DNA of 64,000 nucleotides from an uncultured Pseudomonadota bacterium (GTDB lineage Bacteria; Pseudomonadota; Gammaproteobacteria; Steroidobacterales; Steroidobacteraceae), in contig CAISEB010000004.1 of the NCBI GenBank assembly GCA_903884235.1, forward strand, positions 34,044-98,043. Direction: 5' to 3'. The position numbers and the translations under genes are program-made. Below the pieces are notes generated by a model, which was not told where the DNA came from, ran no database searches, and was given only the letters and a program-made list of their open reading frames with translations. Positions 47,280 through 56,647 of the stretch are shown piece after piece (positions within the stretch are counted from its first letter, which is position 1; every line of letters starts with the position of its first letter).

Positions 47280-48167
47280 CTAGCCTCGCAGCGCACCCTG
47301 CAGCGCCTCAAGCCGCGCCGGCAGTTGTTCGCGCACTTCGTCGAGCCGTTCCAGGTCGAGCCCGAGCCCGGCAAGCCGCGCCGCATCGCAGGGCGCGTGG
47401 CGGGGCTCGAGCGGGAAGCGATACCCCGCCTCCGCCGCCACCTGCATGCCGAGGTGCACCAGCCACGCGAGCGGCCGATGTGGCTCCGGCGCCTCGTCAG
47501 GGCAGTGGTGGTGGGTGGTGGCGTCGATCAGCTTCGCCGGCAGCCGCCAGGACTCGAATACGACCGCGGCGCAGGCCTCATGCGAGACGAGGCCGTGCTG
47601 CGCTTCCAGCGCGCGGATGTCCTGGTGGGCATCCTCCGCGAGCGACGCCATCAGCGCCTGGATCGACGTGGCCCCGAGCAGTGCCTGCACCGGCAGGCCA
47701 AGGTTGTGCAGCAGCCCCGAGATGAAGGCCTCCGAGGCCCTCACCTTGCCGAGCGGGCGCGCCAGCATCTCGGCCGCGGTCCCGGTGGCGAGGCTGTGCG
47801 TGACGAGCGCCTGGCGCTGGATCAGCGCCGACTCCGGGGCCCGCATCATCGTGCGGTCGAGGCACGCCGCAGCCGCAATGCCACGCGCCGCGTCCCAGCC
47901 GAGCACGACCAGCGCGCGTTCGATCGTCGTGACGTTGCGCAACAGGCCGTAGAACGACGAATTCGCGACCTTCAGCACGCGGGCCGCAAGGCACGGCTCC
48001 TGCGAGATCAGCCGCGACACTTCCTCCAGCGACGTCGCCGGCATGCAGAGCGCAGCCATGACCCGCGACGCCGACTGCCCCGAGCCGCCGAGGATGCCGA
48101 GCGTGGAGGCAGCCTTGCGGATCGACGCCGGGTCGGGTCGGGCACGGACGGGCGCGGGCGCGTTCAT
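47280..48167 (-). CDS. HDOD-domain signalling protein
   Basis: The 295-residue protein has a single HDOD domain, a catalytically inactive HD-related module. It is recognised by SRLISQEPCLAARVLKVANS, then SFYG, IERALVVLGWDAARGIAA, FISGLLHNLGLPVQ and LIDATTHHH. Such proteins act in bacterial signalling, often with c-di-GMP systems. It is divergently arranged with a GGDEF-EAL gene. In the 135-nt gap the heptamer TTATGTC occurs twice (48181-48187 and 48195-48201), which might be a regulator site. Confidence 0.87.
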   Translation of the reverse strand: MNAPAPVRARPDPASIRKAASTLGILGGSGQSASRVMAALCMPATSLEEVSRLISQEPCLAARVLKVANSSFYGLLRNVTTIERALVVLGWDAARGIAAAACLDRTMMRAPESALIQRQALVTHSLATGTAAEMLARPLGKVRASEAFISGLLHNLGLPVQALLGATSIQALMASLAEDAHQDIRALEAQHGLVSHEACAAVVFESWRLPAKLIDATTHHHCPDEAPEPHRPLAWLVHLGMQVAAEAGYRFPLEPRHAPCDAARLAGLGLDLERLDEVREQLPARLEALQGALRG

Positions 48168-48302
48168 GGAACCAGCATCGTTATGTCAGCCGCCTTATGT
48201 CGTGATTCGGCTCACAGAACGATTGCAGGCCGGGCAACGACGCTCAAGAACGAGCACCGGTCGGCCGTTACCTGAAGTGTCCAATAGCCGGAAGCCCGTC
48301 GC

Positions 48303-50798
48303 GTGCAAGAGAAGGAAATATCCGCTCCCGCCCCCGCGGCCATGGACGAGGATCGCCTGGCCTACCGGCGCGCGCGCAGCGGTGCGATCGTGATCGGGCT
48401 GATCGGGCTGCTCGCTGTCGGCGCGGGCTTCGTCGGGCTGTGGTTCTTCGCGACCACGTCGATCCGCGAGAACTATCGCCACCACCTGGTGACGCTCGCG
48501 AACGTCGCGGCACTGCAGGTCGATCCGGACCTGCATCGGCACATCCGCGCCGGCGTACCGCTGAACGGCCCCGAGTACGAGCGCGCCGTCACGCCGTTGC
48601 GGCGCCTGCGCTCCGCCAGCCCCGACATCCGCTTCGTCTATACGACCGTCCTCGAAGGCGACACGGTCCGCTTCGTCCTCGACGCCGAGGACCCCGCCGA
48701 CAAAGACGAGAAGGGCCAGACGATCCAGGCGAACATCGGCGATGTCGACCCGACCAACGAACCCGTGCTGCTCGCGGTGCTACACGGCACCGCACAGGGC
48801 GACGACGCGTCGACCGCGGAGCCCTACTCGAGCAAGTGGGGCAGCTTCATGACAGGGTATGCGCCGATCCTCGACGCCCACGGCAATGCCGTGGCGGTGC
48901 TCGGTGTCGACGTGAACGCCGACATCTACATCGAACGCGTACGCCAGGCGCGCCGGCTCGCCATCATCGGCGTGCTGCCGGCGACGCTGCTCGTATTCGC
49001 GTTGTCGCTGATCTACTACCGCCAGCGGGTCCGCGCGGTCGGATACGCGCGCCGACTTGCGCGCGAACAGGCTCGCCTTCGCGAGAGCGAATCGAGCTTC
49101 CGCTCGCTGTTCGAACTGTCGCCGGTCGGCATCGCACTGAACGACCTCTCGACCGGCCGATTCCTGCAGGCGAACGATGCGCTGCTGCATTCCTCCGGGT
49201 TCACCCGGGAGGAGCTGCTCGAAAGGACCTTCTGGGACATGACGCCCGCCGGCTACGAAGAACAGGAGCAGGCCCAGCTCGACAGCATGGCGCAGACGAA
49301 CCGCTACGGTCCCTATGAAAAGGAGTACATCCGCAAGGATGGCAGCTGCTATCCGGTGCTGCTCTCCGGCATCAGCCTGGTGGACGCGCACGGTCGCGAG
49401 GTGATCTGGTCGATCGTGCAGGACATTTCCCAGCGCAAGGCCTTCGAGCAGGAGCTCGCCGATGCCGCGCGCCGCGACAAGCTGACGGGACTGGCGAACC
49501 GCACGCAGTTCATGGAGCGCCTGTCGCACCAGGTGACGCGAGCCCGGGAGGGCGCGCACGGGATCTACGCAGTGCTGTTCCTCGACTTCGACCACTTCAA
49601 GATGGTCAACGACACGCTGGGCCACGACGCCGGCGACGAACTGCTGCGGCAGATCGCGGCGCGCCTGCGCGCGACGCTGCGCGGCGGGGAGGATCCCGCG
49701 ACGGAGGCCCGCGGCACGCTCATCGCGCGCTTCGGTGGCGACGAGTTCCTGATCATGCTCGCCGGCCTGCACGCGGCCGCGGACGCCGAGCGCATCGCGG
49801 AGCGCTTGCTGAACGCGCTCGCGCCCGCCTACACGATCATGGGTCGCGAAGTGCACTCCTCCGCCAGCATCGGCATCGTGACCAGCGAACAGTCACTCGA
49901 CAGCGCGGATGCAATCGTCCGCAACGCCGACGTCGCGATGTACGAGGCGAAGCGCGCCGGGCGCGCCTGCACGGTTGTCTTCAACGAGGCGATGCACGTT
50001 CGCCTGACGCGCCACATGACGATCGAGAGCGGCCTGCGCAAGGCGCTCGGCACGGACCAGCTGTCGGTCGTGTACCAGCCGATCGTCGAACTGGAGACCG
50101 GCCGCATCACGTCCGTCGAAGCGCTGCTGCGCTGGCAGCATCCGGTGCTCGGACCGATCATGCCCGCGGAGTTCATTCCGGTCGCCGAGGAGTCGGGGCT
50201 CATCGTGCCGCTTGGCCAGTGGGTGCTGTCCGAAAGCTGCCACATGCTGGCGGACTGGCGCATCCGCGACCCGGCGGGCGCGCCGGACACGATCAGCGTC
50301 AACATTTCTCGGGCGGAGCTCGCGCTCGGCCCGCGCCTGCTCGGGCGCGTCCACGAGACGCTCGCCGCGACGGGCCTGCCCGCCGAGTGCCTGCAGCTCG
50401 AGGTCACGGAACGGGAGGTCATGCGCGATCCGGCGGCATCGCTACGGCTGATCCAGGACTTGCGCGAACTCGGCATCCGGCTGGCCATGGACGACTTCGG
50501 GACCGGCACCTCGTCACTGAGCTGCCTGCGTGACTACCCCTTCGACGTGATCAAGATCGATCGCTCGTTCGTGCGCGACCTGGCCGAGAATCCAGACGTG
50601 CTCGCGGTGATCCATGCGACGCTGACGCTGGTCGAGAACCTCGGCATGGGCAGCGTTGCGGAAGGGGTCGAGGACCCGACCCAGGTCGCGGTGCTGCAGT
50701 CGCTCGGCTGCCGCTTCGCGCAGGGTTACTACTTCAGCCGGCCGGTCAGCGCGGATCAGCTGGTCTGCGCCCGCGTTCCCGCGGCCGTCTTCGCCTAG
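48303..50798 (+). CDS. Membrane PAS-GGDEF-EAL protein (cyclic di-GMP turnover)
   Basis: The protein has 831 residues from GTG 48303; ATG 48342 is an alternative. A transmembrane helix (about 25-50), a periplasmic sensor of ~170 residues with DIRFVYTTVLEGD, and a second helix (about 220-240) come first. A PAS domain (ESSFRSLFELSPVG) follows. Then the GGDEF domain has an intact GGDEF at residue 478, and the EAL domain has EALLRW at 606 and DDFGTGTSSLSCL. Both catalytic signatures are complete, so it may make and degrade c-di-GMP; which dominates cannot be read from sequence. Confidence 0.93.
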   Translation: MQEKEISAPAPAAMDEDRLAYRRARSGAIVIGLIGLLAVGAGFVGLWFFATTSIRENYRHHLVTLANVAALQVDPDLHRHIRAGVPLNGPEYERAVTPLRRLRSASPDIRFVYTTVLEGDTVRFVLDAEDPADKDEKGQTIQANIGDVDPTNEPVLLAVLHGTAQGDDASTAEPYSSKWGSFMTGYAPILDAHGNAVAVLGVDVNADIYIERVRQARRLAIIGVLPATLLVFALSLIYYRQRVRAVGYARRLAREQARLRESESSFRSLFELSPVGIALNDLSTGRFLQANDALLHSSGFTREELLERTFWDMTPAGYEEQEQAQLDSMAQTNRYGPYEKEYIRKDGSCYPVLLSGISLVDAHGREVIWSIVQDISQRKAFEQELADAARRDKLTGLANRTQFMERLSHQVTRAREGAHGIYAVLFLDFDHFKMVNDTLGHDAGDELLRQIAARLRATLRGGEDPATEARGTLIARFGGDEFLIMLAGLHAAADAERIAERLLNALAPAYTIMGREVHSSASIGIVTSEQSLDSADAIVRNADVAMYEAKRAGRACTVVFNEAMHVRLTRHMTIESGLRKALGTDQLSVVYQPIVELETGRITSVEALLRWQHPVLGPIMPAEFIPVAEESGLIVPLGQWVLSESCHMLADWRIRDPAGAPDTISVNISRAELALGPRLLGRVHETLAATGLPAECLQLEVTEREVMRDPAASLRLIQDLRELGIRLAMDDFGTGTSSLSCLRDYPFDVIKIDRSFVRDLAENPDVLAVIHATLTLVENLGMGSVAEGVEDPTQVAVLQSLGCRFAQGYYFSRPVSADQLVCARVPAAVFA

Positions 50799-50859
50799 CG
50801 ACAGCGTCCGTCCGGGCACGGGCCCGCGTTCCAGGCCGACGGCGCCTGCCTCCGTGCCG

Positions 50860-50865
50860 TATGCT
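50860..50865 (+). promoter_or_regulatory. Putative -10 element of the CIA30-like gene (leaderless arrangement)
   Basis: TATGCT ends six bases before the ATG at 50872. No ribosome-binding site is visible in the gap. Confidence 0.4.
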
Positions 50866-50871
50866 GGCACG

Positions 50872-51315
50872 ATGACGGACCTTCAGGTGATCAACGACGA
50901 CGTGATGGGTGGCCAGTCGCGCTCCAGCCTGGTGCGCACGGTCGCGGGCCTGCTGTTCGAGGGCGACCTCTCGCTCCTGAACGGCGGTGGCTTCGCGTCG
51001 TTCCGGGCGTCGCTGCGCCTGGCGCCGGACGTCACCGCCCTACAGGTCGCCGTCAGCGGCGACGAGCGGCGCTATCGTTTCGTGCTGCGGACGGACGTCG
51101 GCCGCGGCGCCCCGCAGTACCAGGCACCCTTCCTCGCCCCGCGAGCGCGGACGATGCTGCGCTTTCTTGCGGGTGATTTCGTCGCACGCTTTCGCGGCCG
51201 GCCGGCGGCGGCACCGTCGCTGCGCTTCGCCGACGTTCGGGAATTCGGACTGCTGATCGGCGAAGGCCAGGCCGGGCCCTTCCGCGTGGAACTGGAGGTG
51301 CCGCATGGGGAGTGA
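50872..51315 (+). CDS. CIA30-like (complex I intermediate-associated 30) domain protein
   Basis: The 147-residue protein begins VINDDVMGGQSRSSLVRTVA and has LLNGGGFASFRASL and the C-terminal EFGLLIGEGQAGPFRVELE, the pattern of bacterial CIA30/NAD-binding-like beta-sandwich proteins. The eukaryotic relative assists complex I assembly; the bacterial role is not known. Its last 11 nt overlap the start of the alpha/beta hydrolase gene. Confidence 0.82.
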   Translation: MTDLQVINDDVMGGQSRSSLVRTVAGLLFEGDLSLLNGGGFASFRASLRLAPDVTALQVAVSGDERRYRFVLRTDVGRGAPQYQAPFLAPRARTMLRFLAGDFVARFRGRPAAAPSLRFADVREFGLLIGEGQAGPFRVELEVPHGE

Positions 51316-52210
51316 GGAACTGTTCGCCGGCGCCGGACTGCCGCTCGCCGTCAGCGGCCAGCGTTTCGATACGCATGGCATCGCCGGACGCGTCGCCTGC
51401 TACGTTGCGGGGTCCGGTCCGCCGCTCCTGCTCGTCCACAGCGTCAATGCGGCCGCCTCGGCGGCGGAAGTCTGGCCGCTGCACGAGCACTATCGCGCGT
51501 CGCGCACCGTGTATTCGGTCGACCTGCCTGGCTTCGGCGCCTCCGAGCGCAGTGACCGGGTCTATACGCCGCGGTTGATGACCGATGCCCTGCTGCAGCT
51601 GCTCGATGCGATCATCGCGCGTGGCCATGCGGGCCCGATCGACGCCCTCGCCGTGTCCACGGGCTGCGAGTTCCTGGCGAGGGCCGCGTCGGAGCATCCG
51701 GCGCGGTTCCGGCGCGTCGCCTTCGTGAGCCCGACGGGCCTGCGCGGAAGCGTGCCACGTCGTGGCCCCTCGGGCGCGACGCGCGGGCTGCCGTGGCTGT
51801 ACCGCGCACTGCGCGGCCCGGGCTGGGGAGGCGCGCTGTATCGCGGCCTGACGCGACCCGCCGTGATCCGCTACTTCCTCCGGCGCACCTGGGGGTCGAA
51901 GGCGATCGACGAGCGGCTGTGGGCCTATGACGTGCTCACCGCGCGCCTGCCGGGCGCGGAATTCGCACCGCTGTACTTCCTGGCGGCAAACCTGTTCAGC
52001 GCCGACATCCTGTCGGTCTACGAGTCACTGGCGCAGCCGGCGTGGCTTTCGCACGGCGTGCGCGGCGACTTCACCGACTACCGCGGCCGCCACTGGCTCG
52101 AGGCGCGCGGCAACTGGCGCTTCTCGGTCTATCCGACGGGCGCACTGCCGTTCTTCGAGTGTCCGGAGCGCTTCATCGCCGACTTCGACGAGTTCATCGG
52201 GGCAGGCTGA
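51305..52210 (+). CDS. Alpha/beta hydrolase
   Basis: The 301-residue protein has an oxyanion-hole strand (PPLLLVHSVNAAASAAE), VYSVDLPGFGASERS and a nucleophile elbow DALAVSTGCEF. The usual Gly before the nucleophile (G-x-S-x-G) is Ala here. A C-terminal His region is not obvious (WLSHGVRGDF is a candidate). The gene overlaps CIA30 by 11 nt, so the two are probably co-translated. The substrate is unknown. Confidence 0.8.
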   Translation: MGSEELFAGAGLPLAVSGQRFDTHGIAGRVACYVAGSGPPLLLVHSVNAAASAAEVWPLHEHYRASRTVYSVDLPGFGASERSDRVYTPRLMTDALLQLLDAIIARGHAGPIDALAVSTGCEFLARAASEHPARFRRVAFVSPTGLRGSVPRRGPSGATRGLPWLYRALRGPGWGGALYRGLTRPAVIRYFLRRTWGSKAIDERLWAYDVLTARLPGAEFAPLYFLAANLFSADILSVYESLAQPAWLSHGVRGDFTDYRGRHWLEARGNWRFSVYPTGALPFFECPERFIADFDEFIGAG

Positions 52211-52287
52211 CTCCGCGGCGCCCGCCAGGCGACGCCGGCAGCGGTTGCAAGTAATCTCCCGGGAGCGTCCTGCGACTCGAGGCCCTT

Positions 52288-52842
52288 GTGCGCATCATCC
52301 TGACCGAATTTGCACGCCCCAGGCTCTTCCCCCGCGAGCCGCGTCCGAACACGATCCGCGACATCTCGGCCGAGGACTTCGAACGTCACCTCAACGAGCA
52401 CGCGCCGCTGCACGACCTGCCCGGCTACGCGCCCTTCTGCCGCCTGCACGTACACCGCAACTGGACCTCCACGCGCTGCCTCACGGTGCCGGTGACCGAC
52501 ACCAACCGCCACCTGCTCCGCTCGGGCTACGAGGCGCGCAATCGCGAGGAACTGCCGGTGCTGGTGCGCTGGTTCGAGGGCGTCGAGGCGCCGATCGCGG
52601 ACTACCTGATCGCGATCCTCTACAGCCGCGAGCAGCTCCTGAAGGAAGGCTCGCCGCTCGAGGCCGACTGGGGCGTGGTCGGCTGCCTGTATACCGCGGC
52701 GCCCGCCGAAATTCCGATGGCCCCCATCACCATGATGCGCAACGCCCTCGGCGTGGCCGAGGGCGGCTCGGGCGTTCCGCTCGACCCGGCCGCCTACCGG
52801 CGCAGCGTGGAATTCTGGAGTTCCAACGCCAACTGGCGGTGA
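52288..52842 (+). CDS. DUF3228 family protein
   Basis: The 184-residue protein starts at a GTG with GAGG upstream. It contains GYAPFCRLHVHRNWTSTRC, YEARNREELPVLVRWFEGVE, ADYLIAILYSREQL and APITMMRNALG, which I recognise as DUF3228. No function is established. It follows the hydrolase by 77 nt on the same strand. Confidence 0.82.
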   Translation: MRIILTEFARPRLFPREPRPNTIRDISAEDFERHLNEHAPLHDLPGYAPFCRLHVHRNWTSTRCLTVPVTDTNRHLLRSGYEARNREELPVLVRWFEGVEAPIADYLIAILYSREQLLKEGSPLEADWGVVGCLYTAAPAEIPMAPITMMRNALGVAEGGSGVPLDPAAYRRSVEFWSSNANWR

Positions 52843-52992
52843 GCCGTTCCTCGGTCGACCCGCAGGCCACGAAACCCCGCACGGCAGGACATCCACGCGA
52901 CCCAGACGCCCTGCTCCGCGCGCAACGAGCTCGGCGTGCGTTCATCGCGCCGTCAAGACGTCGATCGACCGGACCGCGCTAGGACGCGCCGC

Positions 52993-54354
52993 TCAGCGTG
53001 TCGCGCGCGACCGGAAGCGCCGTCTCAGCAGCAGCCAGGCGGACCCCAGCACGAACCAGACGACGGCAATCCGCTGGGCGAGCACCCCGGCGTCGATGAT
53101 GATCCAGACGGTGGCGGCAACGCCCACCGACGGGACGATCCAATGCGCAAGGGTCGACGCCGCCCGACGACGAATGACGAAGTAGCCGAACACGGAACAA
53201 TGCAGGAGCGTGAACGCGCTGAGGGCGCCCACGTCGACGATCGAGGCCAGCACCGACAACCCGTCGTCGCGGCGCGCCGCCCACAGGGCCACGACGACCG
53301 TGAGCACGGCCGTCGTCACCAGCGCGATGCCCGGCACGCCCCGACGCTCGTCGACGCTCGCCAGTCGCACCGGCAGCGAACCGTCACGGGCCATTCCAAA
53401 CAGCAATCGCGCCGCGGCCGCCTGGCCGGTCATTGCGGCGAAGGCCGGCCCGATCGCCTTCGTCGTCGTGATCAGCGCCCCGAACCACCCGCCCAGGGAT
53501 GCGCGTGCGAGATCGAAGAACGCGGTGCCCTGGGCATCAGGGTGAGCGGCAAGCTCCGCCGGTGAGGTCGGGCTCAACAGGCCGGCGAGATAGGTCTGCA
53601 GCACGAACAGGGTGCCCGCCACCCCGAGGCACAGGCCGATCGCGCGGCCGACCTGGCGCGAATCGCCCGCGTTCTCCTCGGCGAACGACGCGATCGCATC
53701 GAAGCCGAGGAACGACAGCACCGCGACCGACATGGCCCCGAGCAGCGGCGCAAGCGCCAACCCGCCCGGCCCCGGCACCGTGACTCCGGTGAAGGGCGAG
53801 GACCAGGCGCGAATCGGACCGTGGGCCAGCAGGATGGCGATGGCGCCGATCACGAACAGCGCCAGCACCACGATCTCGACGCCGAGCATCAGCCGCCCGG
53901 CACGCACCGCCGCACGCGCGCCGGCGAAGTTCAGCAGGTTGGCTGCGAGGAAGGCCAGCAGGGTGTAGACCCAGGCCGGGAGCGCCGGCAGCAGCGCATG
54001 CAGCGCCACGCCCGAGAACAGATAGGCCAGCGCCGGGATCAGCAGGTAGTCGAGCATCGCCATCCAGCCGGCAAGGAAGCCCGCACTCGAGCCCAGGCCT
54101 TCACGGGCATACGCGAACACGGAGCCGGCATGCGGCACGTGGCTCGACATCTGCCCGTACGACCACGCCGTACACGCCATCACCAGCGTCGCGAGCGCAT
54201 ACACGAGGGACACGGCCCCGTTCGCCTGGGCATCGAGCACGCCGAAGACGCTCGCCGGCGCAAGCGGGCCGATGAACAGCAGTCCGTAGACGACCAGGTC
54301 CTGAAGCGAGAGCCTGCGGGGCAGTGCCCTCGCGGGCGGCGACGTGTCTTGCAT
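52993..54354 (-). CDS. APC-family amino acid/polyamine permease
   Basis: The 453-residue membrane protein has about 12 helices and typical APC features: LVVYGLLFIGPLAPASVFG in helix 1, TLVMACTAWSYGQMSSHVPH with the AGSVFAYA segment, and SFLGFDAIASFAEENAGDSR in helix 6. These recall the putrescine/amino-acid importers of the YhjE/FrlA-type branch. Specificity is unknown. The ATG at 54354 was chosen because upstream codons are not conserved. Confidence 0.88.
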   Translation of the reverse strand: MQDTSPPARALPRRLSLQDLVVYGLLFIGPLAPASVFGVLDAQANGAVSLVYALATLVMACTAWSYGQMSSHVPHAGSVFAYAREGLGSSAGFLAGWMAMLDYLLIPALAYLFSGVALHALLPALPAWVYTLLAFLAANLLNFAGARAAVRAGRLMLGVEIVVLALFVIGAIAILLAHGPIRAWSSPFTGVTVPGPGGLALAPLLGAMSVAVLSFLGFDAIASFAEENAGDSRQVGRAIGLCLGVAGTLFVLQTYLAGLLSPTSPAELAAHPDAQGTAFFDLARASLGGWFGALITTTKAIGPAFAAMTGQAAAARLLFGMARDGSLPVRLASVDERRGVPGIALVTTAVLTVVVALWAARRDDGLSVLASIVDVGALSAFTLLHCSVFGYFVIRRRAASTLAHWIVPSVGVAATVWIIIDAGVLAQRIAVVWFVLGSAWLLLRRRFRSRATR

Positions 54355-54679
54355 TGGCGATACGGTGCGGGCGGGCATCCCAGTCGCCCGGGGGCGACAG
54401 CGGTGCACTCCGCCGGCAGGGGCCCCGGGATGAACGCAGTCGCCAGTGTAGCGGGATCGGCGACGTCGACGAAAGCGCAGGGACGCGCTGACCCGCTGCG
54501 ACGGATGCGTGAGCAGAGGCGCTGCGGCGACGTCGGCATCTCGGCCCGATCGGCGCGGCCCGCAGCGGTTCCAATGGCGCCTCGCCGGGGCACCGTAAGC
54601 TCGGCTGCGAACCGACCCGTGGTCGTGATCGCGCTTAGATGCCTGCGTGCATCCTCCACCTGCCTAGGGCACAGACCCC
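54355..54679. other. Divergent intergenic region with repeat copy 1
   Basis: This 325-bp gap separates the APC permease (minus) from the Old Yellow Enzyme (plus). It holds one copy of the ~65-bp interspersed repeat (54469-54532). I see no gene and no clear promoter consensus in the remainder. Confidence 0.4.
54469..54532 (+). repeat. Interspersed ~65-bp repeat, copy 1
   Basis: Begins ACGAAAGCGCAGGGACGCGC and ends at GCGGCGACGT. It matches copies 2 and 3 at about nine positions in ten and lacks one C of a CCCC run. Similarity starts sharply at ACGAAAG; the sequence further left is unrelated. No tnpB sequence is adjacent to this copy. Confidence 0.8.
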
Positions 54680-55840
54680 ATGACCACCCTGTTCGATCCG
54701 TTTCGCTTCGGCGATATCCAGTCCAGCAATCGCATCGTGATGGCGCCGCTGACACGCAACCGGGCGGGCCCGGCCCAGGTGCCCTCGCCGCTGATGAGGA
54801 CCTACTACGAGCAGCGTGCGAGCGCGGGACTGATCGTCTCCGAGGCGACACAGGTTTCGGCCGAAGGCCAGGGCTACCTGGATACGCCGGGCATCTGGAG
54901 TGCCGCCCAGGTCCAGGGCTGGAATCCGATAGTCAAGGCGGTGCACGGCAAGGGCGGCCGGCTCGTGATGCAGCTGTGGCATGTCGGACGAATCTCCCAC
55001 ACCTCATTGCAGCCCGACGGTCAGCAGCCCGTGTCCAGCACGGCACGCCGCGCCAATACCAAGACCTTCACCGCCCATGGCTTTGAAGACGTCTCCGCGC
55101 CGCGCGCCCTGCGCCTCGATGAACTGCCGCGCATCGTGCATGACTTCCGCCATGCGGCACGAAACGCCATCGACGCGGGCTGCGACGGCGTCGAGGTGCA
55201 TGGCGCGAACGGCTACCTGCTGGAGCAGTTCCTGCGCGACAGCATCAATGATCGCACCGACGCCTACGGCGGTTCGAAGGAGAATCGCATTCGGCTGGTG
55301 GTGGAAATCATGTCAGCGATTGCCACGGAAATCGGGGCCGGGCGCGCGGGTCTGCGCATATCGCCCGTGACGCCGGCAAACGACGCGGGGCAGGACAGCG
55401 ACCCGCAGGGCCTCTACAGCCGGCTCCTCGAGCGCCTCGCGCCGCTGAAGCTGGCCTTCATCCACATCATCGAAGGCGCCACCGGCGGGGCGCGCGACGT
55501 GGCGCCCTTCGACTATGCGGCACTGCGCGCGGGCTACAAGTCCGGTCACGCGCACGGCGCCTGGATCGTGAACAACGGCTACACGCGCGCGATGGCGATC
55601 GATGCCGTTGCCAGCGGCGCCGCCGACATGGTCGCGTTCGGCCGGCCCTTCATCGCCAACCCCGACCTCGTCAATCGGCTGCGGCTCGACGCACCACTCG
55701 CGGCAATCCATATCGAGACGCTGTATGGCGGGGGCGCCGCCGGCTACACGGACTACCCCGCATTGGACCCCGCGTTGGCAGGCCGCCTTGAACCTGGCGG
55801 GCATCCAATCGCTGCGGTTGATCTGAGGCATCGCGCGTGA
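54680..55840 (+). CDS. NADH:flavin oxidoreductase (Old Yellow Enzyme family)
   Basis: The 386-residue FMN enzyme has a TIM-barrel. Family motifs are NRIVMAPLTRNRA, QLWHVGRISH, the substrate-binding HGANGYLLEQFLRD, INDRTDAYGGS and a phosphate-binding DMVAFGRPFIANP. Members reduce activated alkenes, nitrate esters and nitroaromatics, as NemA does. The physiological substrate is unknown. A 64-codon gene overlaps its stop. Confidence 0.92.
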   Translation: MTTLFDPFRFGDIQSSNRIVMAPLTRNRAGPAQVPSPLMRTYYEQRASAGLIVSEATQVSAEGQGYLDTPGIWSAAQVQGWNPIVKAVHGKGGRLVMQLWHVGRISHTSLQPDGQQPVSSTARRANTKTFTAHGFEDVSAPRALRLDELPRIVHDFRHAARNAIDAGCDGVEVHGANGYLLEQFLRDSINDRTDAYGGSKENRIRLVVEIMSAIATEIGAGRAGLRISPVTPANDAGQDSDPQGLYSRLLERLAPLKLAFIHIIEGATGGARDVAPFDYAALRAGYKSGHAHGAWIVNNGYTRAMAIDAVASGAADMVAFGRPFIANPDLVNRLRLDAPLAAIHIETLYGGGAAGYTDYPALDPALAGRLEPGGHPIAAVDLRHRA

Positions 55841-56031
55841 CCGGGCCACGCGCGCCCATGAAGCTGCACCTGAAGGCAGGCCAGCTGCACCGGGACCTCG
55901 GCAAGCCGCCCGGGGCGAAGCTCACCTTGGCTGACCTCGCCAAGGAGAAGTCGAAGGGCGGCGTCTACGCCCAACGCGCCCATTTCGCTCAGAACGCACG
56001 GCGCTGGAACCACGCGTCCGCAAAGCGATAG
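55837..56031 (+). CDS. Small basic protein of unknown function
   Basis: The 64-residue protein begins at a GTG overlapping the Old Yellow Enzyme stop (GTGA); ATG 55858 is an alternative giving MKLHLKAGQLHRDLG. The LKAGQLHRDLGKPPG and YAQRAHFAQNARRW segments resemble small lysine-rich proteins of phages and many bacterial chromosomes, but I cannot name the family. No domain or membrane segment is visible. Confidence 0.6.
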   Translation: MTGPRAPMKLHLKAGQLHRDLGKPPGAKLTLADLAKEKSKGGVYAQRAHFAQNARRWNHASAKR

Positions 56032-56096
56032 CCGAGCCCCATGGCGGCGACTCCAGGGTCAGGCGGCGGCGTACCACACGCGCAGGGGCGCACGAG

Positions 56097-56116
56097 TTCC
56101 GGGCCCGGGCCCGGAA
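56097..56116. repeat. Perfect 20-bp palindrome between convergent genes
   Basis: TTCCGGGCCC and GGGCCCGGAA form an uninterrupted palindrome 66 bp after the small basic gene and 97 bp after the end of the convergent membrane gene. It could be a bidirectional transcription stop or a cruciform. Confidence 0.5.
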
Positions 56117-56212
56117 TCGAGCCGTTGCAGGAATTCAGGCGCTCGACGCAGATCCCCGGCGCCGGCGGATGGCGATGCAGTGCGACACGGCCCGCCACCG
56201 GTCGGGCAAGCC

Positions 56213-56566
56213 TCAGTCGCGATCGGAGTGACGCGCCTTGACGATCGCGACCGATGTGGAAATCAGCGCCGGCCCCAGCAACGCAGAGGCGAGGGCAACC
56301 GGGCCATCGATCTGCGTCGAACCCGCCAGTGCAACGATAACGACCTCATAGGCGAGGCTCGACCCCGCCGCGGCGGACAGCGCTCGCAGGAAGAACCGTC
56401 CTCGCCGCCCGCGTGGCAGCGCCATGAGCGCAACGGCCGCCGAGGGAACCGCGGCAGAGACCAGCACCAGCATGCTGCCAAGGACGATGAGCGCGCCCTT
56501 GCTGATCATCCCGCCGTGCACGGAAGTTCCCTTGAGGACGAGTGCCGGCACCCGAATTGACGCCAT
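56213..56566 (-). CDS. Small membrane protein of unknown function
   Basis: About 117 residues, or 98 if started at ATG 56509 (MISKGALIVLGSMLVLVSAA). Three hydrophobic stretches are visible, separated by a basic loop (LPRGRRGRFFLRAL), with AYEVVIVALAG and LLGPALISTSVAIV. No family is recognised. It converges with the small basic gene and follows the prolyl oligopeptidase gene on the opposite side of an 81-bp gap. Confidence 0.5.
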   Translation of the reverse strand: MASIRVPALVLKGTSVHGGMISKGALIVLGSMLVLVSAAVPSAAVALMALPRGRRGRFFLRALSAAAGSSLAYEVVIVALAGSTQIDGPVALASALLGPALISTSVAIVKARHSDRD

Positions 56567-56647
56567 CCGCGACTGCGCAGGCGGGTGCGACGGTCCCGGA
56601 GACGGCGCGGCGCCGGCGAGGGCTCAGCGCGCGCGGCGACCGCGTGC

